Source: Castanea sativa (taxonomy: Eukaryota > Streptophyta > Magnoliopsida > Fagales > Fagaceae). Taken from it: DNA of 64,000 nucleotides. Position 1 is the first letter of the stretch. The number at the start of each line of letters is the position of its first letter. The notes beneath the pieces are model-generated. The model did not search any database and was not told where the DNA came from. It worked only from the letters and a program-made list of their open reading frames with translations. Positions 13,412-27,400 of this stretch are shown piece by piece. Made by a program: the position numbers and the translations under genes. Location: the NCBI RefSeq assembly GCF_040712315.1, contig NC_134015.1:18043614-18107613 (forward strand), in the 5' to 3' direction.

Positions 13412-15353
13412 CTGCTAAAGAACATTCCCACTAGATCATTGCAACAACTAAACAGGGCTTGAAAATGCCTAGAATATAATAATATTTTTTTTACACAGCT
13501 CAATTGACATGAAGAGAGACAGATGGGACACCACTAAGAAAATATTTAAAACAGAGAAATAGAGAGCATAAAGGAAACTTCATGTTGAATTAACATTAAT
13601 GAATTTGAAAAAAAAAAGTTATTTATCACAAAAATTTGGTAATGCTAGGATTGGGACAAATCAATTAAGGTCTGTTTCATAGTAATCTTGCCACATGATT
13701 GCCATGGAGACAATTTGCAATACAGAAAATGATAGTTGGAGAGGAAGGATCCTGAAAATTACTTTTTTTTTATTTTTTAAAGAAGAAAAAAGGAAGGATC
13801 CCAAAAATGGAGAGACAATTAATGATGTTCCCAATGTTGGTAAAGTGCAAATGTGTGACTAATTGAAGTAAAACACACATTTTCCAAATATAATATCTAA
13901 TAACCTTTAATAGAAATATTTGCAACATAATAAAAAAAAAACATAATAACTCAAATCTCATATATTTTACCTATTAGGTAAGTGCAATTGTAGAATGTTG
14001 GTAAGTTCAAATTTTAATTAAGATATTTCAATTCTTAATATTTTATTTAGTTAACTGAAAACAATTATGAAGGGCCAATATCATAATAATCAAGTCGTAG
14101 AAAGTTTAAACATAACATTTTATATAGTTCTCTTGTACTTTATAAAAATACAACCGTAATAGTTATGATGAAATGATGTATATAGTTCAATCAACGTTCA
14201 TCTAAAAATCAAAGACCAAAAGGCACAAGAATAGTAAATTAATCTTGTTCGTATCTTTTAACATATAAATAATAATAAAATTTGTTTAATGCAACACCTT
14301 AAAAATAGTGTTCGTATGGTAAATCATTGGTCCATGTCATTTCTTTCAAGATCAAGCAATTAATGTTGAAAATTCATATTGTTTTTAGCAATAAAATAAA
14401 AAAGCACGCTTAGGTGTGCTTTGTGCTTCTTCAAGAAGCGCCAAAAAAGTATGCCTAAAGCACGCTTCATTAAATGAGCTTTTTTTTTTAGACAAGCGAA
14501 GCACTTAGCCCTTGGGGCTTTGAGCTTTAAGCTTTAAGTGCGGTTTTAATAACTCTGGATGTTCCTCTTAATTTTATAGACATAAGGTCTCCTTTTAGAT
14601 TTTCTCTAAGGCATCATTAAAGAAGGAATATTTAATGTGATGATAAGAGGTCAAAAGCGAGTAAAATGCTACATAATTCCAGAATATCTGTTCCAATTGT
14701 AGGAAGAACCAGCAATTATCATTACTCCCTCTCTCTTCATATGGTTGTATTTGCAATCAAGATTAGCTTTCTAAGAAAGTAGGTTCCAATTTTACAAAAG
14801 CAATACAAAGTACTTTTTCTCAATTTGTGAAATACGGGGTTCATACACATTAGTCACCGCAAGAGTTGACATAAATGATGCCCTCTAAACAATGTCATAC
14901 CGTAAAAAACATAGACAACCCAATCATTACTAAATTGCAGAAAAAAAAATTGAAAACCAAAAGAACTAGACAACCACCAAACTGTACAATCACAAAGGGC
15001 ACTAACGAGTGTTGTTTGGTTCCCCAAAAACTGCAGGAAAAAATTTAAAAAAATTTATTTAAAGTTTGAAACTTTTGTTTTTTCATATTATTTGAGACCC
15101 ATTAAAACTAAAACTGAGCCTAATAAAATCACTTTACCAAGTACAGTTGAATCTTTCAAGCTGATTTCTTTTGATACCAAACCAGCTAAAAAACATTATA
15201 CCCAAAACAACCAATTTCTAGGATTCTACTTTCTTAGCAAACAAATGAATCAATAAGGAAAAACCCAGATAAATAATTACATTAAAATAAATAAACACAA
15301 AAGAAAAAGAAAAAACAGTTGAGCTTGAGAGAGAGAGAGAGAGAGAACCAACC
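13412..15353 (-). other. Probable 5'-leader intron of the F-box gene
   Basis: On the minus strand a donor reading GCAG|GTTGGT lies at 15353/15352 and an acceptor TTTAGCAG lies just before 13411. A (CT)n run follows the donor (15329-15346 on the plus strand as GA). Between them is AT-rich DNA with no ORF. A fragment rich in AAGCACGCTT/AAGCGTGCTT-like inverted motifs sits at about 14400-14545 and looks like an old repeat. The intron is inferred from splice signals only. Confidence 0.5.
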
Positions 15354-15410
15354 TGCAATTGCTATGAGCTAAAATAATGGTGACCCAAGAAAGAGAAAAG
15401 CAGATAGTAG

Positions 15411-15509
15411 TTAGGGAAGCACTGGAATCACAGCAGGAAGATTAGAAGCAGAAGAAAAGGGTCTCCTCTCCATGATCATCACATCTGTAATGAGCAATGG
15501 TGGTGGCAT
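15411..15509 (-). other. Upstream ORF in the F-box 5' leader
   Basis: A 32-codon ORF (begins MPPPLLITDV, ends PAVIPVLP) starts at 15509 and stops at 15411, upstream of the inferred leader donor at 15353. Two further in-frame ATGs follow. A minimal ATG-TGA (15484-15479) sits in another frame, its stop overlapping one of those ATGs. A weak TATA-like TTTATAC lies about 15550. If transcription begins between 15550 and 15509, ribosomes meet this uORF before the F-box start. Not tested. Confidence 0.4.
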
Positions 15510-15559
15510 TTTGGTTTGCGAAATGAATGAAGAACAAAAGGAGTAGTATAAACGCATAC

Positions 15560-16777
15560 AGTTCAACCTATACATTCCCTACGGTTCATCCCGTTCTTAC
15601 TTCTTATCCTAGACCCGCACCGGCCCACCTCATTGACCCAATGCCACTAAAATGACTGAACCATGCACTGATGCAAATTTAATTGAGGCCCAAAAAAGTA
15701 ATAATAAATAAATAAATTGGAGGAAAAAATATATTAAAAAAAATTAGAGTAAAATACATTTAAATTCCTGAGTGTTGTGCTAATGTTAGGAAAGTCCAAA
15801 ACTTTTTAAAACTGGTCAGGTCTTTAAACCGAACTTGGTCCCTAAACGATTGTTCATTTTTTTTCTCTCTCACAATGATTAGGGACTAAGTTGGTCAATC
15901 TTAAAAAGTCTTAGAACTAACTAGTATTTTCTAATAGTTGTTGTGCGACGATGTGCAACGTGATGTGTGACGTGATCTCCAACGATGTGCTCTAGACTGC
16001 GACTGGACCGAACTTCGATGAGGGGCAACAAAGAGGATGTGCTCTGGAGTCTAGATTGCGATTGGACCGATCTAACTTCTAAAGGGATGTGTTGCTCTTT
16101 GTTTTTAGGTTTGCTTTAGCCTTTAGTGATTTCTAATGTACTAATTTACTGACTTGAGGTTTCTAATTTGGGGTTTGGTTTTTTTTTTTTTTTTTTGCTT
16201 GAAAGTAGAACAAATAATTTTTTTTTTAAATTTGAGAGTGTTCTTAATTTTTTTTTAAGGGTAAACAAATACAAAAATTTTAATTATTATATATAGTTTT
16301 TTTTTTCAAGTTAGGGTGATTCTGAGAATACTTGAGCATAATGTGACGCCGTCACTGTTTAAGTATTGTAAAAATATGCGTGAATGAAAAAATATATTGT
16401 ACTATTTAAACGTGGAAAAATACTGTTTAAATAATATATGAGGTGGTTTGGTATTGTTATTCTAGTAATATTGTTTTAAGTATTATAAAAATATGTGTAA
16501 GTGAAAATATGGTTTTTTTAAACGTTGAAAAATATTGCTTAAACAACGCTAACAAAGAGGCCAATATATTCCTCACCGTACCGTGTGTGACCCGATTTCT
16601 TGCCGGGTTACACATCACACATACTTTTTTATAAATTTATTTTTGTTCATCTGAAAAACAGAAAGCAAAAAAAAAAAAGAAAAAAAGAAGAGAAATCAAA
16701 CCCCATAAGCAAATCAATCTCAGAGACTCTCTGTTACAGTTGGACAACGCTAAGCTGTGAAACAATTGCGATTCAAC
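15560..16777. promoter_or_regulatory. Shared upstream region of the divergent F-box and GPI8 genes
   Basis: About 1.2 kb between two divergent genes, so it should hold both promoters. It contains a diverged internal duplication (GATGTGCTCTAGACTGCGAC at 15985 and a related copy at 16036) and another at 16358-16433 / 16474-16543 (TTTAAGTATTGTAAAAATAT and its variant). The latter resembles an old MITE. No core promoter element stands out strongly. Confidence 0.4.
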
Positions 16778-19700
16778 ATGTTGGGCTCAAAAGTTACGGC
16801 GTTGTCGTTTTTGTTTCTGCTTCTTCTGGGTTTCAGCAATTGCGAATCACCAACTGAGACTACTATGCATACTAACAACTGGGCTGTTTTGGTCTGCACC
16901 TCTCGTTTCTGGTAATCCTACTTTCATTACTTTCTGTTAAAGTTTTTACATTTATGCTTTTTTCTATAATTTAGACAATACCCATGTCATATTTTTTAAT
17001 AATTGTATTTATTTGTTGGAGAAAATGAATCATACCCATGTTATAGTTTGTTATGATTAACTATACCCATGTCAAATTTTTTTTTTTAAATTATAATTTG
17101 TTGGAGAAAATCCATGTGTAATAGATAATGGGCAAAACTGAATTTCATTTTTAGAATTATGTTTAATTGATTAAATTCAACATTTCCTAATGGTTTAAAC
17201 TTGGGAGAATCGGTAATTAAACACTATAAAAGAGAGAAACTTGAGACCTTGTTGTGACTGATCTGATACAATAATAATCTTAATGTCTCTATCGTTTTGG
17301 CAAACTTGGGCGTTTCCAATAAGGAGGTTTCCACACTTGACATCTAGAACCTTGTAATGTTATTGAATGAGAGATTTCCGACGCAGAGTTTATTGTTTCT
17401 GGAGCTTTAATATCCTAAAATTTTCTTAGAAATCTATGCCCTCCATGGTGGTGATGAGAAAGGATTTTGTCTAAGTCCATTATGAAGAGTTTTCCAGATA
17501 TTTGTTACTGGTCAGTAATGAAATTATTGGTATCTGTATGCAAGTTAAAGAGCACTCATAACAATAAAATGTTTTCCTTTTATATTAAAGATAAACTCTT
17601 TTTCTTTTCTATGGTCATTCATAAAACTTTTGTACTGTCTGTCTTTTAAAAAATTAAAAAATAAAATTCTGAAAAAGGAATTTAAAAAGAAGAGACAACA
17701 TGGTTGTGAGAGTCTTTTTCATAAATCCTTGTCTTCCATGAATTGTTCTTCGAATGGAGAGGGGGGAATACAATCAACGTCAAATACACTGAGCTTGAAT
17801 ATGCATTATGAGCAGCTTAAGTAAAAGCACATTTTTTTTATATGAATTTTCCAGCTGAATAAAATTTTCATGTGTCCTTGTTCAGGTTTAATTATCGACA
17901 CATGGCTAATACTTTATCCTTGTATCGGTAAGCAAATTGCTTTCTTATTTACTTATGTTTAGGCTTCATCTTTCCTGGTATTCATTGATAGAGAATTTTC
18001 CAATACTTTTGTCTCCCAGGACGGTTAAGCGGCTAGGAATACCTGATGAGAGGATAATACTCATGCTGGCAGATGACATGGCTTGCAATGCCAGAAACAA
18101 ATACCCTGCCCAAGTTTTTAACAATGAAAACCACAAACTTAACTTGTATGGAGATAATGTTGAGGTGAGTCTTGTGTCTGCAATTAGGCTTATGACTCTT
18201 CTAAGGAGTGCATGCATTTATATGGTTACTTTTGGCTCTGTTCTCATTAGAAACCTGAGAATTACGGCATTCATTTAGGGGCTTTTTAGTCGTTCTTTAG
18301 AATTCAAATTACTCAATTGGTACATCTAGCGTCTAACCCACACAAACATCATCTTAAATAGGGCCATCAAGAACTTGGAATGATCACCATATCTAATCAA
18401 TTTGAGATATTCATAGATTGCCTTTGTACACCTATGAAAAAAATATTCATAGATTGCCTTTGTTCAGATTTCATACGATGATGGCTGAGGCTTTTGAATT
18501 CCCCGTTACTGTGATATATTCTAAAAAATTTTAAATAGGCCCATTAAGAATGGAAGATTTAAATAAATATTCATATTCAGAAACAATGGGAGATACAATC
18601 CATGACAACTGTGACTGGTATAGATTTCACGTTCGTGATTGCAATTTCAGTTAATGGAATACGTTTAGAATGGACCTTCAACTTTTTTTCCTTCTATTTA
18701 ACTGACCATCTTCAATAACATGTTAAAATAGTCATGTCTTTCTTGTAGAATTTGATGCTTTAAGCAGATCCAATGCCTCTTTTAATCACTGATACTTTAT
18801 GAAGCAGAAATGCAAGTTTTGAGAGTGTAATAAAATTACTAACAACTTCCCCTTTGAGATGAAATTCAAGGTTTGGTCACTCTTCCAAACTTCTAGCAAT
18901 GGGAAATCTCCTTCTCTATCATTTGAGACAAAAGAAAGAAAAGAAAATGACCTTTCTAAAGAGAGGAGATAATGGCATGATAGAAAGATATATTGTTGTT
19001 CCAGATGAGCATAGTTTTTAATTCCCTCCCCTGCGCCCCCCCCCCCCTCTCCCCAAAAAAATAATTGAACTCCCACCATATCTTCTCTTAATTTCCATAG
19101 TAAGTCTGGTTTATCAAAGTAATCTTGGAAGGAACATTTTCTTGCTTCAGGTCAATCATAACTGAAGGACTTTTGGTAATTGGTTCTCTTGAGAGGACTC
19201 TGATCTTTACCTGACTGCAATCTCTCAGGTAGATTATCGAGGCTATGAAGTGACTGTTGAAAATTTTTTTCGTGTATTGACTGGGCGTCATGAGAATGCT
19301 GTTCCAAGATCTAAGCGTCTTTTAAGTGATGAAGGAAGCCACATTCTTCTGTATATGACAGGACATGGTGGAGATGAATTTTTGAAATTTCAGGACTCAG
19401 AAGAGCTCCAGAGTCATGATTTAGCTGATGCTGTGAAACAAATGAAAGAAAAGCGTAGGTAGGAATCTTTTACTTTCATGCATGTTTTGTAAGATATTTG
19501 TAGTTGAATCCTTTATGTTTCAATTACAATGAGGAAAATCATATGTGGAAACTGGTAATGACATTGAGCTCTGCCATTTGGTTGGAATTCTGCAATAATA
19601 CCATACCTTGCAAAATCAAAATTTGGATACCAGGCAGATATACGAAGAATTAAATTCTGTAAAGTGAAATTTCTGTGTGTGTGTGACTGGGTATTAAGAG

Positions 19701-22700
19701 CAATTGGTTTATTGTCTTTTGTTTGTAAAATCTTTCCAATTATCAATATTGCCGATAGTGCTGCACAGTAAGCTCATATCTTGATGGTAATGTAATAAAT
19801 CTAGATTCAAGGAGCTGCTCATAATGGTGGACACTTGTCAGGCTGCGACTCTCTTCTCTCAGGTCTGTAATCTGGGTCATTATTGGGTGATGTTCTTAGA
19901 AATATCATTAATTGAAATAACTCCAGATGAAATCTTTTTTTTAAAAGGAATTTTACTTATCGATTTAAACGTAAATCCACATTTTAGGAAAAAAAGATTT
20001 TTGTTTGCGTTCAGAGTTGATGGTTTATATAGGAATTGATCACCAGAATTCCTAAATCACATTAAATTTCACTCAATTACAAGATTGAATGGAATTTGGA
20101 AAGATGCCTACCCAATTGAAGCTTGCGGAGGGTAAGACCTATTAGTGACAATAAGGTTTATCAAGGGCCTGGTTCAAGACCAACCAAGCTAAAATTGATG
20201 GTCAATATGCTGCTCTAGAGTCTGAATAATGAGCATAAAATCGTATAAAAATATTTTTAGTAACATTAACATGCAAGACTCACATACACACATCAAATGA
20301 AGCATCATCAAGCTTGACTAGGATTTCTGGGCCTTAATTTACAAGGCCTGATATCAACTTAGGTTTATGAACAGATGAAGTTGGTTGGTGCTCAGAATGC
20401 TTGTAAACCTTCCCTATCACCGTAAGCAATCCACCAACCATACTTTATTTACAAAGCTCCTGCCCAACATATTGGTCCAGGTTTATTAAGATAAATAATC
20501 ATTTTTTTCTTTGAGATCAAGGTGGTGAATGTGGCATGACACTTCTACAAGGAGCCATATGTACCTTTTGCTGATGCACGAATGCCACTAACACATCCTT
20601 ATTCTTGTGCTGACCTCATGTTGATAATGGCTAACCTTTCCCACTTGTTATTTGTCTGCAATTGTCCCATATCAGTGGTTGCAAATGTCAAAAATTTTGA
20701 CTGACAAAAATAAGAGTCGTTAATCTCCCCTGTTTTATGTTAATTAAAAATAACAATGGGATTTATTAATATCCAGATCCAGTGCAGAGAGTCTGCACGC
20801 TTACTGTTCATCATGTCTAAAAGATAGGGTTTGGTAAATGAAAAAGAAACAATCCCAGGGTGAAGGGGATTAGGGGCCATTTGAGCTAGGGTCAATTGGC
20901 ATGAATTCCAGTGTTACTGTATCCATGTTACATATTGGTATATTGATAGTACTGTTTTTCTAAATCATTCCAGCTATTTCGTTCTGATATGTAGGCCCTT
21001 CACATAATTCTCTGATTTTAGTGTCATTTAAAATTATCTTCAGTCTGTGCCATCTACTGCAGTTAACTTTTTTTAAATAGCTGTAACCTAGTCTGTTGCA
21101 TGAAACTCCCCACCTGCCCCCCTCCAAGTGCTAGCCATGTTTGGGGAACTATCTTTGCAGTGAGAACTACATATTATTGCGACATTTTTCTGAGTATGAT
21201 GTGTCGCTACTGTTATTATGCTGTGTGCATCATGTCATATCTCCACTTGTATATATGTTTCAAATTGTTTTATGCACTTCAGGTCTTGTTTGTCACAAAT
21301 GGACATGGCCTTCTAAGATTTCTGTCGCACTTATTGTGGCATGCAAAATGTGGCCTTTGTAGGAATTAATTTAGTCATGGAATTAAAGGTCATTTTTTAA
21401 GTTCTGCAGCTTCAATCACCAGGTGCTTTAGCCATTGGAAGCAGCATGAAAGGAGAGAACTCATACTCACATCACTTGGACTCAGATGTAAGTGTAGTTT
21501 TATTGCATTTTCCATCTGTTGCCATTTGAATAATGTCTATGTGACAGGATGCTATGAATTCAATATGACATTTTTTGAATTTTATATTCTAGGTCTTAGG
21601 GTACCACATATTCAGATTTCTTCTTAGTCTCTTCCAATTTTTTTTCCTGAAACAGGTTGGTGTTTCAGTTGTGGATCGTTTCACATTCTACACCCTTGCC
21701 TTCTTTGAGAGACTAAATATGTATGATAATGCCTCGTTGACCAGGTACATTAAAGTATAAGTAATAGAAAAACACTGGTAGCTTATTTTGCTTCTGATGC
21801 ATTGTGCATCCCTGTTTATTTTCTTTTTTGGTCCTAAAATTTTTTTATTTTGTTTTGTTTATAAACATTTACCTATAGTAGCCTACCCCCTGTGGGTTTC
21901 AATTTTGTCAAAGCTAGGAAGGCCTTGATTTTTGCAAGAATCTCCTTTCAATTGCAGTGTCATTTATCTATCACAATTTATGTTATATTTATTCCAACTT
22001 GGACAAATTCAAAACAGGTAAATATCCACACCCACCAAAAAAAAAAAAAATGCTAATTCTATATTTACAGTGTCATGTTGTTACTTCAGGCAGAATTAGG
22101 TTGGCAGGATATAGTCTTTCCTTGGAAGAACTCAGTTTTGTGATTCTTAGCGGGAGAATAGTATGTCAGTGCTTTACTTTTTTTTATTTATTTTTTTTTA
22201 TTATTTTTTTTTATATATAAGTAAATATGTCAGTGCTTTACCATTAAAAAAAAAAAACAAGGATAGTATGTCAGTGCCTCTCTTTGTTCTAAACATTGTG
22301 AAGTGTAAAAGTACTTTTAAAATGATGATAAGTCAATCAAAATGTGCTTAATATTTTGGACTTGTTTGCAATGAGCTATAGCTCAATAGGCACATCCCCC
22401 ACCCCCTCCCCCCAAATAAGTTTTAGGTGGAGGGTTAGGTTGTAGATTCAAGATCCATGGGGTAAATTTATAATTTACTAATAAAAAACAAAAACAAAAT
22501 TGGACTTGTTTACTCTTAGTTTTTGGGGTAAGTTTACATGCACCTAGTGGCTCTTGAACCCATGACCTCACCCAGTCGCCTTACACCTTAGTCATACAAG
22601 GGGAGGTGCCATTTGAGCTAGATCTCATCAGCTGCTCCCTAGATTATTTTGTGAATTGCTTTTGCCAAATTTAAACTTTTTCTTTTGTTAAGTAAAAATA

Positions 22701-24265
22701 ATCAGAACATCTCTGGATGGAATCATAAGAGAGATTGATTAACCCATCCAAACATGGCAGAGCCTATTGAAACTAACAGATTTATTTTCCACCCTTTTAC
22801 GCCAACCTTGTAGCCGGAGAGAGATTAAATGAATGTATAATATTGTCTATAGATGTTCTCTCATTGATTTTCAGTTAAATACTTTGAACCATTTTTTGCT
22901 CTGTCAATGATTAAGGTGGTATTTGGGTAGAGTTAATATGTTTTGCAGATGTCTAAATACCCATCACATTTCAAATTAAGCTCCATTGTGGATATTTGTG
23001 TCTATTTGCAGTCTTTTCGGTTCATATAATCCAAGTATGTTGATGTCAACCGCATATTACAGAACAGATCTGTACCAACGTCATTTGGAGGAGGTATGGA
23101 TGTTCTACACTTATCTCTGATGCTATTGATCTTCAAATCCTAAATGCGTTGAAGCTGCTGTGTCTAAATAATTCGTGATGTAATTTGAGTCATACTATGC
23201 CACTTCTTAACCTTTATCTGGCCACTGGCTTTGCATGAATATTTTTTATCTGTGTTCTTGGAAGTTTATTTTGTAGTGCATTTAGTAAGCATCTTATTTA
23301 ACTCTTATTTCTAACTTACACGGGATTTGAAAATTTCTCAAAATATTGATTTTTTTTTTTTGTTATTCAGCTTTTAATTTTTCAAAATGCCTTCAATTTT
23401 TTTCCCCTTTTAAGTTAATTAAAGCTCCACAAATATAATCCGAAGCTTAAGCTGTCTTATCTAATTTAGGCCCAGAAAAATCAAGTTTGTTTTCTTCTTT
23501 TACATGCTTCCTTATGACATATTATTGTGGGCATTGTCATGTTTACAAAATAAGCTTTCCATGGGCTGAACAATAGAGTAGGGCTTAGGCTTAAACCTGG
23601 CATGATTTACTTCTTCTGATTAAAGAAACCTATAATAATTTGTATCCTTGTATTGTCACTTCACATGAAAAGGTTTCTGTCAATACCAAAGCAATGACCT
23701 GTGATTTTTGTTGTTTAGAATTTTTTGGTATAATTGGTGCATCCATTACTACTTTACCCGAGTTGCCCACCAATGTACCTCTTTATCAGTAATTTTTTTT
23801 CAGCTTGAAATAAAGCCTAAATTGTGTCTCTATCAAACCACATCTAGGTACCTGTGACAAATTTCTTTGGCTCAGTCATGGAAACAATACATACTGATTC
23901 AGCTTACAGGAGCCTGTCAAGAAAAGAGTCCAGTAGTGTTGAAATCAGAATGTCTACAGAGAAATCAGACCATGACAAGGAAAGATTATTGCTGAATTCC
24001 AATGATTTGGATCAAATTGGTGAGCTAAACACAGAGGTAAAATTTTATTGATAAGCCTTTATGGTTATTTTTTAGTTTCTTCTATATACAACTGTACTAA
24101 AGAGGGGAGGTACACAAAGTGCAGGATCAACGAGGCAATATTGAATGTATATGGAGCACTTTTCATAAGGAGTTGCAGAAAGTCAAAGATGTTGATTCCT
24201 TTGTGAACTATGGCTTAGTAATAATGCTTCCATTGCTGACGGTTTCCATGTGGCTGTCCTGGTGA
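16778..24265 (+). CDS. GPI8: GPI8/PIG-K, catalytic subunit of GPI-anchor transamidase
   Basis: Cysteine protease of family C13 in the ER membrane. It cleaves the C-terminal signal of a precursor protein and transfers the new end to a GPI lipid. Exons: 16778-16911, 17886-17927, 18020-18164, 19229-19458, 19805-19862, 21410-21487, 21656-21744, 23012-23093, 23848-24036, 24125-24265 (TGA). They give 395 residues, close to known plant GPI8 (about 390). Visible: an N-terminal signal peptide (residues 1-24, Leu-rich); the conserved [19 protein letters not shown]; the catalytic His153 in [10 protein letters not shown] and Cys195 in MVDTCQAA, 42 residues apart as in the human enzyme; [20 protein letters not shown]; and a C-terminal membrane anchor ([16 protein letters not shown]). 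The last exon has no ATG-initiated ORF of its own and was found by reading in phase past the GTAAAA donor at 24037. All splice sites are GT-AG. Confidence 0.97.
22368..22499 (+). mobile_element. tRNA-derived SINE in GPI8 intron 7, with target duplication
   Basis: A 132-bp insertion flanked by perfect 12-bp direct repeats TTGGACTTGTTT (22356-22367 and 22500-22511). It starts with an A-box-like TAGCTCAATAGGCAC and has a B-box-like GTAGATTCAAGATCC, then an A-rich tail. This is the signature of a pol III-type SINE moved by LINE machinery. Confidence 0.8.
22517..22630 (-). mobile_element. Second SINE of the same family, inverted
   Basis: On the minus strand it reads TAGCTCAAATGGCACCTCC, then GGTCATGGGTTCAAGAGCC and GTAAACTTACC, the same A-box and B-box layout as the plus-strand copy 20 bases away. 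The two lie tail to tail in GPI8 intron 7 and could fold together in the pre-mRNA. Confidence 0.7.
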
Positions 24266-24444
24266 AACTTTGAGGCAACATCTTTGATTTGGTACTTTCT
24301 TCCAGATATTTGTCCCATGTCCAATATCATATTAGCCAACCTTACCTTTGATGGCGGTCTATGCTATGGGTTAATTGAGGTTCGATATGTGTAGTCCCCC
24401 CTACCTTCCCCACAGGCAGGTGCAAAGGTTGTGTATTCATTTGT

Positions 24445-24484
<40 letters not shown>

Positions 24485-27400
24485 TAACTTCAGTTTGCAC
24501 TCCTGATAAATTGACTATTACTGTTATGATTTACTTGATCTATGCTTTCTCTATTCCCCTCTCCTCCCTCTCCATCCAAACACGCTCTTCGATTTATTAT
24601 CTTGACTTCACGTGTTTCATTGGATTGTAGTTATTTTCTTGTTTAATGATATTATTTTGTGTATATTTCATGAATAGTGCCATGATTCTATGCTTATGAT
24701 TGAATGAAGTGGGTGATTTTGATCAAAGTTTGGTCGGGATTGCAGCTGATGGTTTTAGTCTTTTTAGCTAATGGTGGGTTGTGAGTTCCTCTTGCAGAAT
24801 TTATTTCAGAGAATGACAGTGTGTTAGTTGGCAGCCCAATAAAACTTGCTTCAAACAAGTTTTGTCTTAAAACAGCCCAAATAAGCCTATAAGAGTCAAA
24901 GAAAAAGGGCTGGGCTGGAATGGCTTTAGAAGACAGCATCAGGCTTGTAAAAGGAGACTATTAAAAATGGGCTATACTCCAATCCCACAGCTAGCCAAAT
25001 AAGCCCTTGTTGGGTCCCTTAGGTGGTTCCAGGTATGGGAGGACCACTGCTTAAACTTACTTGGATAAGTAATTGCATAAGGTTTTCTATCTTTTCATGG
25101 TATTGTTCAGTTCTTCTCATGTATTTTGAATCTCCTTTTCCTACTTAAATAAGAAAATTAAAAAAGAAAAAGAAAAGAAAGAAAGAAAAACAACCTTTTC
25201 ACAAGAATGACAATTATTACTCTAAAATTTGCTTACATTTCTAAGAATCCAATCCAAGACACTGCAAGCCTAACATCGAACTCTTCAAGGCTTCAGAAAT
25301 AAAGCAAGGATTTTGTTTGGTAGAGTGGATTTTAGAGAGGATGGAAAAAAGAAAAAGAAAAAGAGAAAATGAAGAGGGAAAACTTTTTGGCTGTTTTCAT
25401 CTCAGGTCCATCAAAAAGTTCTCCCCATTGAGGGATGAAAATGAAGCACTTGGTGGGACAAAAATGACCTCGTGCAAGTGCACAGGGGTTTTGTCCATGC
25501 CCAGATGCCCTTTTGTTTTTTTGCATGAATTGATGTGAATGTCTTTAGTGATAAATAAAACAAGTTCTTATATATATGCTAAAATAAATAAGAATTTTTG
25601 CATGAATTGATGTGAATGCCCTTAGCGACTAACATTTTTCTTCAAAACGTTAGTTTGCGCTTTTATCCTTTCATTATTTTGTTCTTCAGCCTAGGTTTTA
25701 TCAAATGGAATCGGCTTGGGTCCAATGCATAGTCTAGGAGCATTGGAACCATTGATGTTGACACGTATTAAATATTTGTCACGAGTCAACATTCCAATGG
25801 ATTCAATGTTGCTATATTTTGGACCCAATATTTTTTGTGTCAACATCCCAACAGGTACAGTACTCATGTGCGTTGAATGTAATCCTTACCTTGATCAAAT
25901 TGCCCCCCACCCCTTCTTTATAGCTCCAACTTCTTGTTCAACAGTTTTTTGGTTTGTTCTTTCCTTTTTTGGGATTTAGTTGCGATCACAAAGTAATGTA
26001 TTAGTGCATTTGCAAAAGAAAATTAAAAGAATAAGAAAAGAAAAAATTGATGTGCAAGCCTCTGAGGCCCCAGCTCATACAAAATTGTGGCAGCATGTTT
26101 TGTTTTTTATTACTATTTGTGATATAACTTTAACTATTCTGATAGAAAATAAAAGAAGAGATGATTCCAAAATTAGAAAGGAAGTTTGAGACTAAGCAAG
26201 AAGCATATAATTTCTATGGCATAAATGGGCACAGATAGGCTAGCGAGTTGTGCTTCTTTTAATAAAAATTCAATGAACTGTTGTGAAAAATCAGTCAAAA
26301 CCCAAATTCAGGTGAAAGGACTCAAGAATTATCAGTGTGTTTTTCAAAAAAAGAATTAGGGCACGTTTGTTAAGCAATCTCAAACTCACATTTTTACATT
26401 TTAAATAACTTTACACACTTTTTCACCCATACAAATTTTAAAAAATTACAAAAATCTCATCTCAGTACTTGAAAGTACGTCTCAAAAAGATGATTTTAGC
26501 TCTCTAGACTTTCATTGTAAGTTACTAGTATGTGAGATAAAAACAAAGGAAAAACAAGAATAAGTTGTCTTCTAATACTGTGCTGTGTATCCAAAAGTTA
26601 GGCCCTTTTGGATATACACTACTATTAGTTTCTTTAAAATCTTCTCCTCTCTTCCCTTGTGTGTGTGTGTATTTTTTTTTTTTTTTTTTTTACAAGATAG
26701 AATTTCTACTCTAACCTAATCTAAGTGTATATGTGTGTGAAACTCCCTCCTAGAGACTTCAACCTCAGCCCTTATGTGTGTGTGTTAAAATACTTAATAT
26801 TCTAAAAATAAAATAAAAAAGTGTATGCTTTTGTTGCCCAATAGTTTTGGTGAAATTCTCTGCGAATCATGTTAGAAAATAATTCCCCTTGTATTGGAAG
26901 ATATAATGATTAATTTCTAGATCAGCTGATACTATCACTTTCTGACCAGCCAAACTAGTTCGAAAAGCATAAGTATTAGTTAAAGGCTAAAGACACGTTT
27001 TCAGATTATTTATTTATTTATTAGAATGCTTGGTGCCCTTAGGGCATTCTACCTTATGGACTTTTCCCTTATATATATATAAAGGAAATGGTTTTCTAGC
27101 ATTTCCATATCTAAAGTGTCCTCTCTTTTTTAAAGGCTAAATGCAAAATTGACCCTCTAATTGAATTGAATAAATTGAAAAATTAAATATAACAAAAGTT
27201 GCTACAAAACAAAGTTGATGGAAAAGCCTTAATTGAATAAATTTGAAAGTTAGAGGACTTTAATGAACAAAAACAAAGTTAAAGGACTAAAATGAAATCT
27301 GAAGATTCTATCTCTTTATATTATCTCTATATATTAAGAGAATCCAGAAAGTTAGTTATGACTGCCAAAAATATTCATAATCTAATTAGATAATCCTTAC

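Noticed and set aside
24037..24051. GPI8 ending at the TGA read straight through after exon 9
   Set aside because: That would lose the C-terminal membrane anchor. A GT donor at 24037 and an AG acceptor at 24124 join an in-phase last exon encoding it.
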